A stretch of DNA of 64,000 nt from Synechococcus sp. Cruz-7E5 (GTDB lineage Bacteria; Cyanobacteriota; Cyanobacteriia; PCC-6307; Cyanobiaceae): NCBI RefSeq assembly GCF_024345995.1, contig NZ_JAGQCE010000010.1, positions 1-64,000 on the forward strand. The letters are read 5' to 3'. The position numbers and the translations under genes are program-made. Positions 1 through 8,387 of the stretch are shown here, piece after piece. Numbering within the stretch: position 1 is the stretch's first letter; every line of letters begins with the position of its first letter. Below the pieces are notes generated by a model. That model saw nothing but the letters and a program-made list of their open reading frames with translations. It made no database searches and was not told the origin of the DNA.

Positions 1-2
1 AG

Positions 3-1436
3 TTAGCTGGATAATCGCCCCGCCTTGAAGTTATGGATGTCAGTTATCTGGCAAATCTGCACGTGCAGAGGACGAGACTGTGTGTTCTCAAGGCTGCTTC
101 GATAATCGCAATATTTCGAGGTTCCCTCAATACCCCTGGCAGTGTCATCATAGTTTCCGCTGAAATAGTCAATCAGAAACTTTCGATGGGAGTGAGGCTC
201 ATAGCCAGCTGCGGAGATATCTTTGTCATCAAAACCAAAACCGATGTCGTCATGGCAGCGCACATAGGTCAACCAGGTCGCGCGATCCAGTTTGCTGGGC
301 AGGCTCTTGATGCCTTCCCGCAACAACTTGGTATTGCGGGTAGCGATCCCATCCCAGAGCAACGCCATCAAGGTTGCATTGTAGGCAATCTCACATTCCT
401 TTGCCACAATCGCATCTTCGCCAAAATATTTCGCCATCTCCCCTGGAGCAACAATGGCTTCGGCGATGAACAGGACTCCTGGTGCCGTGACCTGGCAACA
501 GTCCTTGAGCAGCTGCAGAATCAAGTGAGCTTTCCGCTCGTTCTGACAGCTTGATCCCATCTTTTTCCAGAGAAAGGCAACTGCATCGAGCCGAAGCACG
601 TCCACACCCTGGTTGGCCCAGAACAGTACAATCGAGAGAATCTCAATAAAGACCTCCGGATTGCGATAGTTCAGGTCCCACTGGTAATCGTGAAACACGG
701 TCATGACCCAGCGCTTCATCTGCTCGTTCCAGGTGAAGTTGCCTGGGTCAGTCTCCGGGAACACCCAGGGCATACCCTGCTCGAACACATCCGGAACTAT
801 ACGGTCTTCAAAGGTGAGGTAGTAGTTCTGAAAACGCAGATCACCATCCTTGGCCTTTAATGCCCACTCATGCTCGTCAGATGTGTGGTTGAGAACAATA
901 TCTAGAACCAGGAGAATGCCATTCTTCCTGAACTGCTCAGAGATGCGCTGGAGATCATTGAGATCGCCAACACGGCTATCGATTTCCCGAAAGCTGCTGA
1001 TGGCATAGCCACCATCACTTTTGCCAGCCGGGCACTTCAGAATAGGCATGATATGAACCATATTTATGCCAAGCTCATTGAAGTAGGCGATCTTGGTAGC
1101 CAGATCCGCCAGATCGTTGGCAAATCCGTTGGTGTACAGCGCCATGCCTACCCACTTCTGAGAGAGGAACCAGTTGTGGTCCTGCTCGCGGCTCATGTCA
1201 ATCCGCTCAGACTGCTCCGATCGATTGATGTAGCCCTCAGCCATAGCTTCCACCAACCGCACCATCTGTGCCTGAAAATCAGATCGCTCTCCATACAGCG
1301 CCGAGAAAAGCGAATGGATTGCGTAGAAGTTAGCACCCAGTCGTGTATAGAAATAGCGGAGATTCTGGCGCTTGATTTCTGGCTTCAGTTCATCCAGAAT
1401 CGAGTTCAGCAGGGAATGGGAGATCTGCTCGTACAT
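3..1436 (-). CDS. Amylosucrase-like GH13 glucosyltransferase, C-terminus missing
   Basis: Family role: amylosucrase cleaves sucrose and transfers the glucosyl unit to an alpha-glucan. Seen: 477 residues with a GH13 TIM-barrel, including LVLDIVLNHTSDEH, the nucleophile segment VDVLRLDAVAF, the acid/base segment VLFIAEAIVAP and the transition-state pair in VRCHDDIGFGF, preceded by a helical N-domain typical of GH13_4. Family members run to about 640 residues; here recognisable similarity stops soon after the DDTARG segment and an unrelated tail of about 40 residues runs to a stop at the window edge, so the end of the barrel and domain C are absent. I infer truncation or frameshift, so the enzyme may be inactive. 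It is the last gene of a sucrose operon behind sucrose-phosphate synthase and phosphatase, which supports sucrose as substrate. A sucrose hydrolase or trehalose synthase relative is possible. Confidence 0.72.
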   Translation of the reverse strand: MYEQISHSLLNSILDELKPEIKRQNLRYFYTRLGANFYAIHSLFSALYGERSDFQAQMVRLVEAMAEGYINRSEQSERIDMSREQDHNWFLSQKWVGMALYTNGFANDLADLATKIAYFNELGINMVHIMPILKCPAGKSDGGYAISSFREIDSRVGDLNDLQRISEQFRKNGILLVLDIVLNHTSDEHEWALKAKDGDLRFQNYYLTFEDRIVPDVFEQGMPWVFPETDPGNFTWNEQMKRWVMTVFHDYQWDLNYRNPEVFIEILSIVLFWANQGVDVLRLDAVAFLWKKMGSSCQNERKAHLILQLLKDCCQVTAPGVLFIAEAIVAPGEMAKYFGEDAIVAKECEIAYNATLMALLWDGIATRNTKLLREGIKSLPSKLDRATWLTYVRCHDDIGFGFDDKDISAAGYEPHSHRKFLIDYFSGNYDDTARGIEGTSKYCDYRSSLENTQSRPLHVQICQITDIHNFKAGRLSS

Positions 1437-1643
1437 CAGGATCAGGTCGTGAGTAAAGGGTGGAAGAAGATTGGGAAGTGATTGCCGGGAGCCTGTCGGA
1501 AGTGACGTGTCAGGAGAAGCACGAAGAGCTCACACTTCAGGAGTTCGGCTGCTGGCTTGCTGAGCTGAACGATCAGAGGTCAATCAACAATGTCGACCAG
1601 GCAGCAGCCCTGCGAAAACTCAGCCCGAGCCCAACGATTGGCA

Positions 1644-2507
1644 CTACGTGATCCAGGCCATGGTGTCGGGATGAAAGTGCACAAGACCTTCAAGAATTCC
1701 GGCGCTGTAATTACCATTCATCGCCAGAAAGTCTCCCTGGGCCAAATATAGCTGGCAGCTTGTGCCCCGCTGCCTGGAGGCTTCGTGGGCCTGTTTGAGC
1801 ACATCAGGATGGGCATTGGCCACAAGAACAGAGGGAACGGAACTCACCAGAATCGGGAGATCATTACCGCTGTCTCCAGCGAAAACCGTGCTGTTGCTCC
1901 CCAATCCCAGCTGCTGCATCAGGAACTCCACAGCGTGCAACTTGGTAGCCCGTTCAGGCAGGATATCAAGCAAGCCCATCTGAGCCTGTTCATCAAAACT
2001 GTAGATCCAGCTGGAGAGAGCATGCAGCTCCTTGAGGCGAGCCTCCATCACCTGACGCAGGCTGACCAGATCAACACCCAGGGGCAGAAAGTAACTGAGC
2101 TTGTACTTGCTCTGGCGATCCTGTCCCTGCAGGATGGGGCCCTCAATTGAGGTGAAGGCCTCCAAGATGTCCCGACTGGTCAGCCCTGGCCAGTCAGAGG
2201 CAATCTCCATTTGCCAGGCCGTCGACTCCAGCCATCCCCCTGGGAGCTGCCAGTGATACATCCGGCTGCCGACATCACTGATCACCCAATCGGGCCTGGG
2301 AATCCCGTACTGCTCGATCGCCTGCTCCACCAGCGTCAGATCTCGACCTGAGACATAGGCCAGGGTCAACTCAGGCCGGGCCACGACCGCCGCAAAGCGA
2401 TCGCGGGCTACCGGCGACTCCGGGGCCTCTCCATTAGGGAGAAGGGTGCGATCCAGATCTGTGCAAAGCAACAGTCGCGTCATGGCTGAGGGGATGATTT
2501 GGTCCAT
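1644..2507 (-). CDS. spp: Sucrose-6-phosphate phosphatase (HAD superfamily)
   Basis: Removes phosphate from sucrose-6-phosphate, the last step of sucrose synthesis in the cytoplasm. Seen: 287 residues with HAD motif I LLCTDLDRTLLP near the N-terminus, a cap domain of the IIB type, a lysine-containing segment TKLHAVEFL, and motif IV VFAGDSGNDLPIL near residue 215. Length fits stand-alone cyanobacterial phosphatases. It lies 50 bp downstream of sucrose-phosphate synthase on the same strand, so the two steps of the pathway are probably co-transcribed. The start is uncertain: an ATG at 2507 and a second at 2483 (MTRLLL) are both possible, and the shorter form resembles the usual N-terminus. Family assignment is firm; sugar specificity is inferred from context. 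Confidence 0.88.
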   Translation of the reverse strand: MDQIIPSAMTRLLLCTDLDRTLLPNGEAPESPVARDRFAAVVARPELTLAYVSGRDLTLVEQAIEQYGIPRPDWVISDVGSRMYHWQLPGGWLESTAWQMEIASDWPGLTSRDILEAFTSIEGPILQGQDRQSKYKLSYFLPLGVDLVSLRQVMEARLKELHALSSWIYSFDEQAQMGLLDILPERATKLHAVEFLMQQLGLGSNSTVFAGDSGNDLPILVSSVPSVLVANAHPDVLKQAHEASRQRGTSCQLYLAQGDFLAMNGNYSAGILEGLVHFHPDTMAWIT

Positions 2508-2557
2508 TCAAGCTCTGTGAATCAGGACCCGATCAGTCCTGATTCAAATAATGGTGA

Positions 2558-4696
2558 TCAGAAGAAGCCGTAATGCCTGATCGCTTCAAGGATGCCCCAG
2601 GCATGGGCTCCATTGGCGAAATATACCTGCTCATTCTCACTTAGATTGGAGAGTTCTTCCTGGTGCCGATTAGCAACCACCACCCCCAGGGTATTACCAC
2701 GGAGCATGTCTGCGTCTCCACCAGATCCACCGGTGACCAGGGTTCGCTCCAGCGGGATGTTGTACTGATTGGCGACATAGCGCAACGCCTGACCCTTGGA
2801 GGCCCGGGCAGGAACAACATCAAGGTATTGCCCGAAGGAGAGAGTGGCATTGACTGAAAGCTCCTGCTTACGCAACAGAGCATGAATGTCGTCGAGAGAG
2901 GGCGCCAACTCGGAGTCGTAGTAGTACGACACCTTGAAGCGACTCTGTTCAGTCTTGGGCTGGGGGGACAGCCCCGGAAGCGACTCCAGCACCCGGCGTA
3001 GAACCTGGGGGGTCCAGGAGTGATCAATGTGATGGCTCCAGGCAATATCCGCAAACAACTCAGAGGTGTAATAGATCTCCGTTCCCAGACTGGTGATCAG
3101 CACATCGGGGGCGGGGATATTGTTGCGCTTGAGGATGGTCAGAACGGCATCAAGCCGCCGGCCTGTAGCGATCCCGAACAGAAATTGACGGCGATGGGCG
3201 CGAACTACCTTGGCGAACTGGTCAAGAGCCTCAGCATCACCCATCAAGGTGTTGTCGATGGCCGTGAACAGAGCCCGATTCCTGTAACTGCTGAACTGAT
3301 GGGTCGCTGGTGGCTGGGCCAGCGGCTTCGGCTTCGACACCACCGGCTGGAGCATGGCCAGATAAGCCTTGGCGTGTGCTTCCCATGAATAAAAGCGGGC
3401 GATGTTTCTCAGCCCATTGCCGGAAAATTCATCCCAGCGCCTGGGCTTATCCAGGATGGAGAGGATGGCTTCAGCGATGGCCTCCCGGTTCAGTGGGTCC
3501 ACCAGCAAGCCATTGCGGCAATTGCCGATGATGTCAACCGGTCCACCATTCTCAGTGGCCACCAGCGGCAGTCCGCTGGCGGCGGCCTCGAGCAGGGTGA
3601 GACCGAATGGTTCAGTCAGGGCTGGATTGACGAACACCCCCCTGGAGGCCGCTGCGAGACGATAGATCTCGGGTACCTCCTCAGCACTGTGGTGCTTAGG
3701 CAGAGCCACATGCCCATACAGCTCGAAGTAATCGATCACGAAGAGCAGTTCTGTCAATACCAACTGGGCGCCATCATTAAGCTCACGGATGTCGTCACGA
3801 TTCCCAGCCACAATCACCAGATTCGCCAACTCCTGCAAACGACGGCTCTGGCCATAGGCCTCCAGTAACGAGACAATGTTCTTGCGTTCATCTGGCCGCG
3901 AGAGTGCCAAAATCATCGGCTTATTCGGATTGCGCAGGAACTGGCTGAGGATGCACTGAAACGAGGTGACAGCTGAAGACTGATCCTGGCTAGGCGGATG
4001 AAACTGCTGGAGGTCAGTACCCGGCGGTATCACTGCCATCTTCTCAGGTGTGTAGTAGTCGTAGAGCTCGTATTGGCTTTCAATTTCGTTGCGCGTACTG
4101 GTGATCACCAAATCAGCGCAACTGAGCGTTTCTTCCTCAGCGCTGATCCGAGCCTGCATGTGATAGCGCTGCTCGATCTGATCGATGCCCATACCAACGG
4201 CGAGCAAGCGCCGATATTTGTCGCGACCGAGGGAGTGGCCCGTATGAATCAGTGGCAAACCTGTGAGATTAGAGAGCCGCACGCCCACGTAGCCTGCATC
4301 GGCATAATGGGTGTGAACCACATCCGGCATCCTGGGCTGCTCCGCCAACCATGTGGAGAGGTGGTCAGCAAAGCTGTCCATGTGGGGCCAGAGCTGCTCC
4401 TTGGGCAGATAGTCGTTCGGGCCTGCCTTGACCCTGACAATCTGAAGGTTCTCAGCCAGCTTTTCAATCGGAACAGCATAGTCGGGGCTGACACGATCAT
4501 CTACAATCAGGCGTGTTACCAGATCCACCCGCTCGACACCTTCCTGGATAGCAAGGGCCTTGGCCAGTTCCACCACGTATTTCGTTTGACCGCCCGTGTC
4601 GGCATCACGGCCGAGCTCGAGATTCTTGCCTCGAATCAATCCATGCACACTAATGAGCAGGACGTAGAGCCGACTGGGGTTGGCCGCATCAACCAT
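2558..4696 (-). CDS. spsA: Sucrose-phosphate synthase, two-domain cyanobacterial type
   Basis: Joins UDP-glucose (or ADP-glucose) and fructose-6-phosphate to give sucrose-6-phosphate. Sucrose is a compatible solute in these cyanobacteria. Seen: 712 residues. Residues 1-460 are a GT-B glycosyltransferase of family 4, starting with LISVHGLIRG and RDADTGGQTKYVVELAKAL, with HTGHSLGRDKYRRLLAVG and the nucleotide-sugar region EPFGLTLLEAAASGLPLVAT. Residues 470-712 form a HAD phosphatase-like domain: FTAIDNTLMGD replaces the usual catalytic DxD with DN, so this domain is probably not catalytic. The following gene supplies a separate phosphatase, which agrees with that. It heads the sucrose operon behind the promoter at 4884-4912. 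Confidence 0.92.
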   Translation of the reverse strand: MVDAANPSRLYVLLISVHGLIRGKNLELGRDADTGGQTKYVVELAKALAIQEGVERVDLVTRLIVDDRVSPDYAVPIEKLAENLQIVRVKAGPNDYLPKEQLWPHMDSFADHLSTWLAEQPRMPDVVHTHYADAGYVGVRLSNLTGLPLIHTGHSLGRDKYRRLLAVGMGIDQIEQRYHMQARISAEEETLSCADLVITSTRNEIESQYELYDYYTPEKMAVIPPGTDLQQFHPPSQDQSSAVTSFQCILSQFLRNPNKPMILALSRPDERKNIVSLLEAYGQSRRLQELANLVIVAGNRDDIRELNDGAQLVLTELLFVIDYFELYGHVALPKHHSAEEVPEIYRLAAASRGVFVNPALTEPFGLTLLEAAASGLPLVATENGGPVDIIGNCRNGLLVDPLNREAIAEAILSILDKPRRWDEFSGNGLRNIARFYSWEAHAKAYLAMLQPVVSKPKPLAQPPATHQFSSYRNRALFTAIDNTLMGDAEALDQFAKVVRAHRRQFLFGIATGRRLDAVLTILKRNNIPAPDVLITSLGTEIYYTSELFADIAWSHHIDHSWTPQVLRRVLESLPGLSPQPKTEQSRFKVSYYYDSELAPSLDDIHALLRKQELSVNATLSFGQYLDVVPARASKGQALRYVANQYNIPLERTLVTGGSGGDADMLRGNTLGVVVANRHQEELSNLSENEQVYFANGAHAWGILEAIRHYGFF

Positions 4697-4883
4697 AATC
4701 GTCTAGCAGAAAAGTGATTCAATAACTCACAGCAACTAGCCTGGCATGACAGAAAGTGAATAGCCGTGCACGTCAGGCGATCTAAACGCTGACACAGAAA
4801 AGCACTCAGAAGTGAATCCTCTAAAGCAAAATATGCATAAACGAAGGGGCGCATCTCATTTTCATTAGCTCGCCAATAACTTG

Positions 4884-4912
4884 ATAATACACATCGCCAG
4901 GCATTTGGTCAA
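4884..4912 (-). promoter_or_regulatory. Sigma70-type promoter for the sucrose operon
   Basis: Read on the minus strand, TTGACC is followed by exactly 17 bases and then TATTAT, a close match to the -35 and -10 consensus with ideal spacing. It faces the sucrose-phosphate synthase start at 4696, giving a predicted leader of about 180 nt. The surrounding 4697-5044 stretch is AT-rich and otherwise shows no gene I recognise. Confidence 0.6.
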
Positions 4913-5044
4913 GTGATTATTGCAACTGCAGGACTATCTTGCAGGACAACAAAGCCTGATGGTCGTCCACCAGAGAGGAGCCTCAGTCGCAGTCAGGCTG
5001 GGGACAGCCCAGATCCGACAGCTGGCTCGACGGGTGGAGACGGT

Positions 5045-5512
5045 TCAATCGGCGATGCTCGCTCCCCAGGTGAGGGGGCCGAGCACCCCCTCCTGATTGG
5101 AGACCGGCACGCCGGAGCTCTGGCTACGAATCACAGCCGCCTTCGTGCGTGGGCCGAAGATGCCCTCCTCCGGACCGGCGTCGAAACCCTGGCGATTCAG
5201 GCCCTGCTGGAGCCGAAGCACATCGCGCCCCTGATCACCCTGGCGCAGAAATTCGCCAGGCAGCCGGGGCCAGGTGGGAGGGCCGGAAGGCTTGGGCGCC
5301 AGTGTCCCCCAGGTGTGAGCACCCACGACACCATCCACGGTGATCCCTCGATTGGCCTGAAAGTCGCGGACGGCCTGCTCGGTCTTCGGGCCGAAATCGC
5401 CATCAAAGCCACCCAGTACAGCGACGGACACTGGGCTACGAAAGTGCAGAAGGTATTGCAGATCGACAACTTCGGGGCCCTGAGAGCCTCTGCGCAGAAC
5501 GGTGATGGCCAT
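5045..5512 (-). CDS. Double peptidoglycan-binding-domain protein
   Basis: Two tandem PG_binding_1 modules fill the protein. The first (about residues 5-75) runs from GSQGPEVVDLQYLL to DGDFGPKTEQAVRDFQ and ends GVVGAHTWGTL; the second (about 85-155) has QGDQGRDVLRLQQGLN, EGIFGPRTKAAV and GVLGPLTWG. Such modules bind cell-wall glycan. No catalytic domain, signal peptide or membrane segment is visible, so this is a binding-only protein, or one half of a lysin or secreted effector. I prefer the ATG at 5512 because GGAG lies 4-5 bases upstream and the repeat begins at once; an in-frame start at 5581 adds 23 residues without known features. It stands alone at the edge of an accessory stretch. Confidence 0.72.
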   Translation of the reverse strand: MAITVLRRGSQGPEVVDLQYLLHFRSPVSVAVLGGFDGDFGPKTEQAVRDFQANRGITVDGVVGAHTWGTLAPKPSGPPTWPRLPGEFLRQGDQGRDVLRLQQGLNRQGFDAGPEEGIFGPRTKAAVIRSQSSGVPVSNQEGVLGPLTWGASIAD

Positions 5513-5983
5513 GGCTCTCCGGCGGATCACCTGATCGTATGCAGGGTTGAGACAAGAGACCGTGAAGGAGCATGAAGCCATGCTCGAAGGATGAGAGGCC
5601 TTGTTCTGCGTAAGCAGCTGGCCAGTCTGAAGTGGGTCTGCCTGTCATGTCGTCACAGCCGATGGCATCGCAACGCTCATCGAGCTTTGGTCAATACAAT
5701 TTCAGCAACCATGCTCAGGGCCTGCCCGCAGGCAATCCAAGCCCGAGGGATTCGATCAGAATTTACGCCACCTGGGCACTGACCACGACTGCATGGCCGG
5801 ATGTGAGCCGGCTAAGATTATGGCGGAATGTGCAGGAGATTATCCCTGAATAATCCATAGATCTTAGCTAAGATCTGTCTTTTGCCATAGACCTTTAGTG
5901 CTTGACATCATCTAGTCGCAAGGTGAAAATGGGATGCACAGGGCTCATACGACGGCGGCTCAGGTGAATGGCGATGCTAGAAG
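5513..5983. other. Intergenic stretch, no gene recognised
   Basis: About 470 bases between the start of the peptidoglycan-binding gene and the 3' end of the mrr-like gene. Short open frames exist but none shows a conserved domain or ribosome-binding site. The right part is AT-rich (for example around 5855-5910). Confidence 0.5.
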
Positions 5984-6865
5984 TCATACCTTAAACTTTT
6001 CAAAGTAAGCAGGATCTACATCATAAACAGTTCGCTTGACTACACCCAGCTCAACCCTCTGGAACATCTCAACCAATTTGTCACCGTCGACAAGTTCGAC
6101 TTGAGGTGCACCCTCCCTGCTCGCTTCCTGGATGGCCGCATTGCTAAACCCTGATGTAGTGAGGATGATTCCTTTTTCAGCGCGACCAAGCATGGTATTT
6201 CTGAAATCACCGACTTGAGAGCGAGATACAAGGTTGCCTTTGGCGTAGCGCTTGCATTGAAAGAGGACTCTAAAGCTCACGAATGGGTTGATCTCAAGTG
6301 TTCCATAGCCATCGATCCCTCCATCAGCAGAGCCACCTGTGACTTCAACGTTCTCAAAGCCTGACTCTCTGAGAAGCTCTCTGCAGACTTTCTCAAACCC
6401 TGTAGGACTGATGGACCTCAGGGTACTCAAAAGATCGAGCTTCTGATCTTCTTCTGGATCATCTGAGATGGCACCAGTCGGGAGCACTTCCTCTTCAGTT
6501 TCTTGCGCACCTCGTTTCTGCTTTCGATTCTCGGCGTGAATGGAAACCCACTTCAGGAATATGTCTCGTGCTTCCTTGTCACCAAGATGTGCATTACGCC
6601 CCTTCTCTGTCAGTGTCCAGGTTCCATGCTTGGATGAATCCAGGAGCCCTTCCCACACTAAATACTGCCTTGCCCAAGCAACCTGATTATGAAACTTACT
6701 TCCACCTGACTTGAGTGTCTGATCAAGCAATTCATCAGGCAGGTTGAGGTTCTTTGAGATGCGTGCAGACACTTCTCTTGGCCGACCTGAATCGCCAAGA
6801 TCCCGAAGGGCATCAAGCAAGGGGCCGAACTACCGAATGAACTCAGCTTGGGCTTTCTTGGCCAT
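5984..6865 (-). pseudogene. mrr: Mrr-type (type IV) restriction endonuclease interrupted by an in-frame amber codon
   Basis: Mrr enzymes cut methylated or otherwise modified DNA. Seen: an N-terminal winged-helix domain (about residues 12-110) and a C-terminal PD-(D/E)XK domain with GGSADGGIDGYG and VLFQCKRYAKG, the expected catalytic Asp and Gln-x-Lys, ending near LTTSGFSNAAIQEA. The natural start appears to be the ATG at 6863-6865, giving MAKKAQAEFIR; codon 12 is then TAG (6830-6832), and the same frame continues as FGPLLDALRDLGDSG, the usual continuation of this family. So one base change, probably CAG to TAG, breaks the gene. A TTG five codons later could restart translation and give a nearly full-length protein of 278 residues. 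The catalytic core itself is intact, so phase-like restoration by suppression or reinitiation cannot be excluded. Confidence 0.8.
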
Positions 6866-7073
6866 TAATAACGGGATTCCTCATGAGTGTAGCTGCCGTT
6901 AGCTCAGCCTCCTCCCTTGTACTTCTAACGGCAAGATCACCTGAACGCAAGAATCTCAGGTAGAAATCAAAGCTCCATAGGAGGCGTGCCAGGTGTATCT
7001 TGATGTTATACGGCACTTGATTTCTCGCCTGAATCGACCATGGGATAAGTCCCGCATGTGTGAGTCACCCTTC

Positions 7074-7472
7074 TTATCGCGGCCGGTGCTGAGTGCCCAA
7101 GCCTGCGGTAATGAACACTGCTGTTGCCTCGTGCTCCACGTCAGCCGTGTGCCAGATGCCAGGTGCATTGACTGCGTACTGGCCAGGGCCCAAAGTTACG
7201 GCCGAACGGGCACCATCAGGATCCTCTTGGTGGAGAATCATTGATCCGGACGTGCATAGAACGACTTCGCTTCCATGCGGGTGCATTTCCCACATGGCCC
7301 ACGACACGTTGAATTTGTGCATGCTTACGAGACGCCCCTCAGCGCCATCCCCTGCATGCCGAGAAATGTAGTCCTCGTACCAATCCATTGCGCCTGTGAA
7401 AAATGGTTCAACCTCGGCAGTTGCGCCAAGACCCAGATGCAGTGGATAAGCAGTCATGTCGCGTACGCCCAT
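7074..7472 (-). CDS. Small cupin-domain protein
   Basis: A single-domain cupin of 132 residues. The first cupin motif is visible as MHPHGSEVVLCTSGSMIL (His, His-equivalent spacing and Glu) and the second as GPGQYAVNAPGIWHTADV, which would hold the metal-binding His residues of the beta-barrel. Family members bind a metal and act as dioxygenases, isomerases or sensors; the substrate cannot be inferred. The start may be the ATG at 7472 or the ATG at 7457 (MTAYPLHLG). It is isolated, between the broken mrr gene and an integrase remnant, in AT-richer DNA, so recent acquisition is plausible. Confidence 0.7.
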   Translation of the reverse strand: MGVRDMTAYPLHLGLGATAEVEPFFTGAMDWYEDYISRHAGDGAEGRLVSMHKFNVSWAMWEMHPHGSEVVLCTSGSMILHQEDPDGARSAVTLGPGQYAVNAPGIWHTADVEHEATAVFITAGLGTQHRPR

Positions 7473-7559
7473 GGGAAATACCCCGAGTCATCATGGCAAG
7501 AAATTTATCAGACGAAATCATAGATAGTTGTATGGGATCCGTATAACTTGTCATTGGTC

Positions 7560-7708
7560 GGTTCTGAGAACCAGCCCCGCTCACGCCGTTGCTTCTGTGA
7601 ACCCAGGCCATCAAATGGATGCGAATCCTTTAAAAACCTGAAGCAGCCTAGGTCCTCCTGATCCATAAGGAGAACCCGCATGTGGTTCTCTGATCAGAGA
7701 ACCACATG
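7560..7708. repeat. Cluster of GGTTCT/AGAACC hairpins including a 30-bp perfect palindrome
   Basis: Positions 7679-7708 form a perfect 30-bp palindrome centred on TGATCA (half-site CATGTGGTTCTCTGA). The same arm GAGAACC occurs again at 7670-7676, so the right-hand GGTTCTC can pair in two ways. A third small hairpin GGTTCT-G-AGAACC lies at 7560-7572. The cluster sits just beyond the 3' end of the integrase remnant. A related hairpin with the arm GTGGTTCTCGG recurs at 56623-56646. There is no T-run, so a simple terminator is not the obvious explanation. Confidence 0.7.
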
Positions 7709-7717
7709 TTCGATCTG

Positions 7718-8300
7718 CTACACAAAGTCTACGGGGCCGTTCACGCGCAGGGGTCCACGGTTTAACACATGGGTGAAGATCATGGCGTTGCTCACATCCT
7801 GATGGCCCAGCAATTCCTGGATCATATGGATATCCTTGCCACGCTCCAGCAGGTGCGTGGCAAGGGATGGATCGATGTGGTGCCTGCCATCGGTTCGATC
7901 CTTCCGATCTCAGCAGCGGCGAACCTGCGGAACTACCCATTGCCAAGCCCACTCTGAAGCTGCGGTGGCCTCAGCTGCCTGGATTGACAGTCCACATCCT
8001 CAATCCGGAGCCGCAACGCATCCATCAACTGCAAGCCACTGCCGTACAGCAACTACGCCAAAGCTTCTCCACACCATCGAGGCGATCGAGCGCCGCCCAG
8101 CACCTTCCTGCATAGAAACAACGATGCCGCCAGCGCCTGGTTCTGCGTGTAGGCACTCACCTGACCCAGCGTGGCCAGATGCGTCAGAAATGCATTGAGC
8201 TCCTGCGCGACGCCCAGCAGCACGTTGCACCTGGGAGCGAAGTGGGTCGGATCGAACTGCCAGCAGGTGCCGCAGTCGATGCCGCTGGCATCCACTCGGA
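7718..8300 (-). pseudogene. Integron-type tyrosine recombinase (IntI-like) remnant
   Basis: Fragments in three reading frames line up in order with an integron integrase. From 5' to 3': ELNAFLTHLATLGQVSAYTQ then NQALAASLFL (N-terminal SAM-like domain), LDRLDGVEKLWR, LYGSGLQLMDALRLRIEDVD (catalytic Arg region), and [20 protein letters not shown] plus [20 protein letters not shown] with the final His and Tyr boxes. The C-terminal part ends with a proper TAG at 7718-7720. The catalytic domain is shortened between the Arg and His boxes and at least two frameshifts are present, so the gene is dead. XerC/D proteins share the boxes, but the FLTHLA...STQNQAL-like N-terminus and the THVLNRG ending are those of IntI. 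Confidence 0.75.
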
Positions 8301-8387
8301 TGGAAGGGCTCAGGCGACTTCCCCGGCCTGGTGGACCATCCACGCCAGCGCTCGTCTAACTTGCGCGCCGCCGTAGCGTGGGTTGCG

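Noticed and set aside
4913-5575. 220-residue plus-strand open frame
   Set aside because: Antisense to the two peptidoglycan-binding repeats, which are clear on the minus strand.
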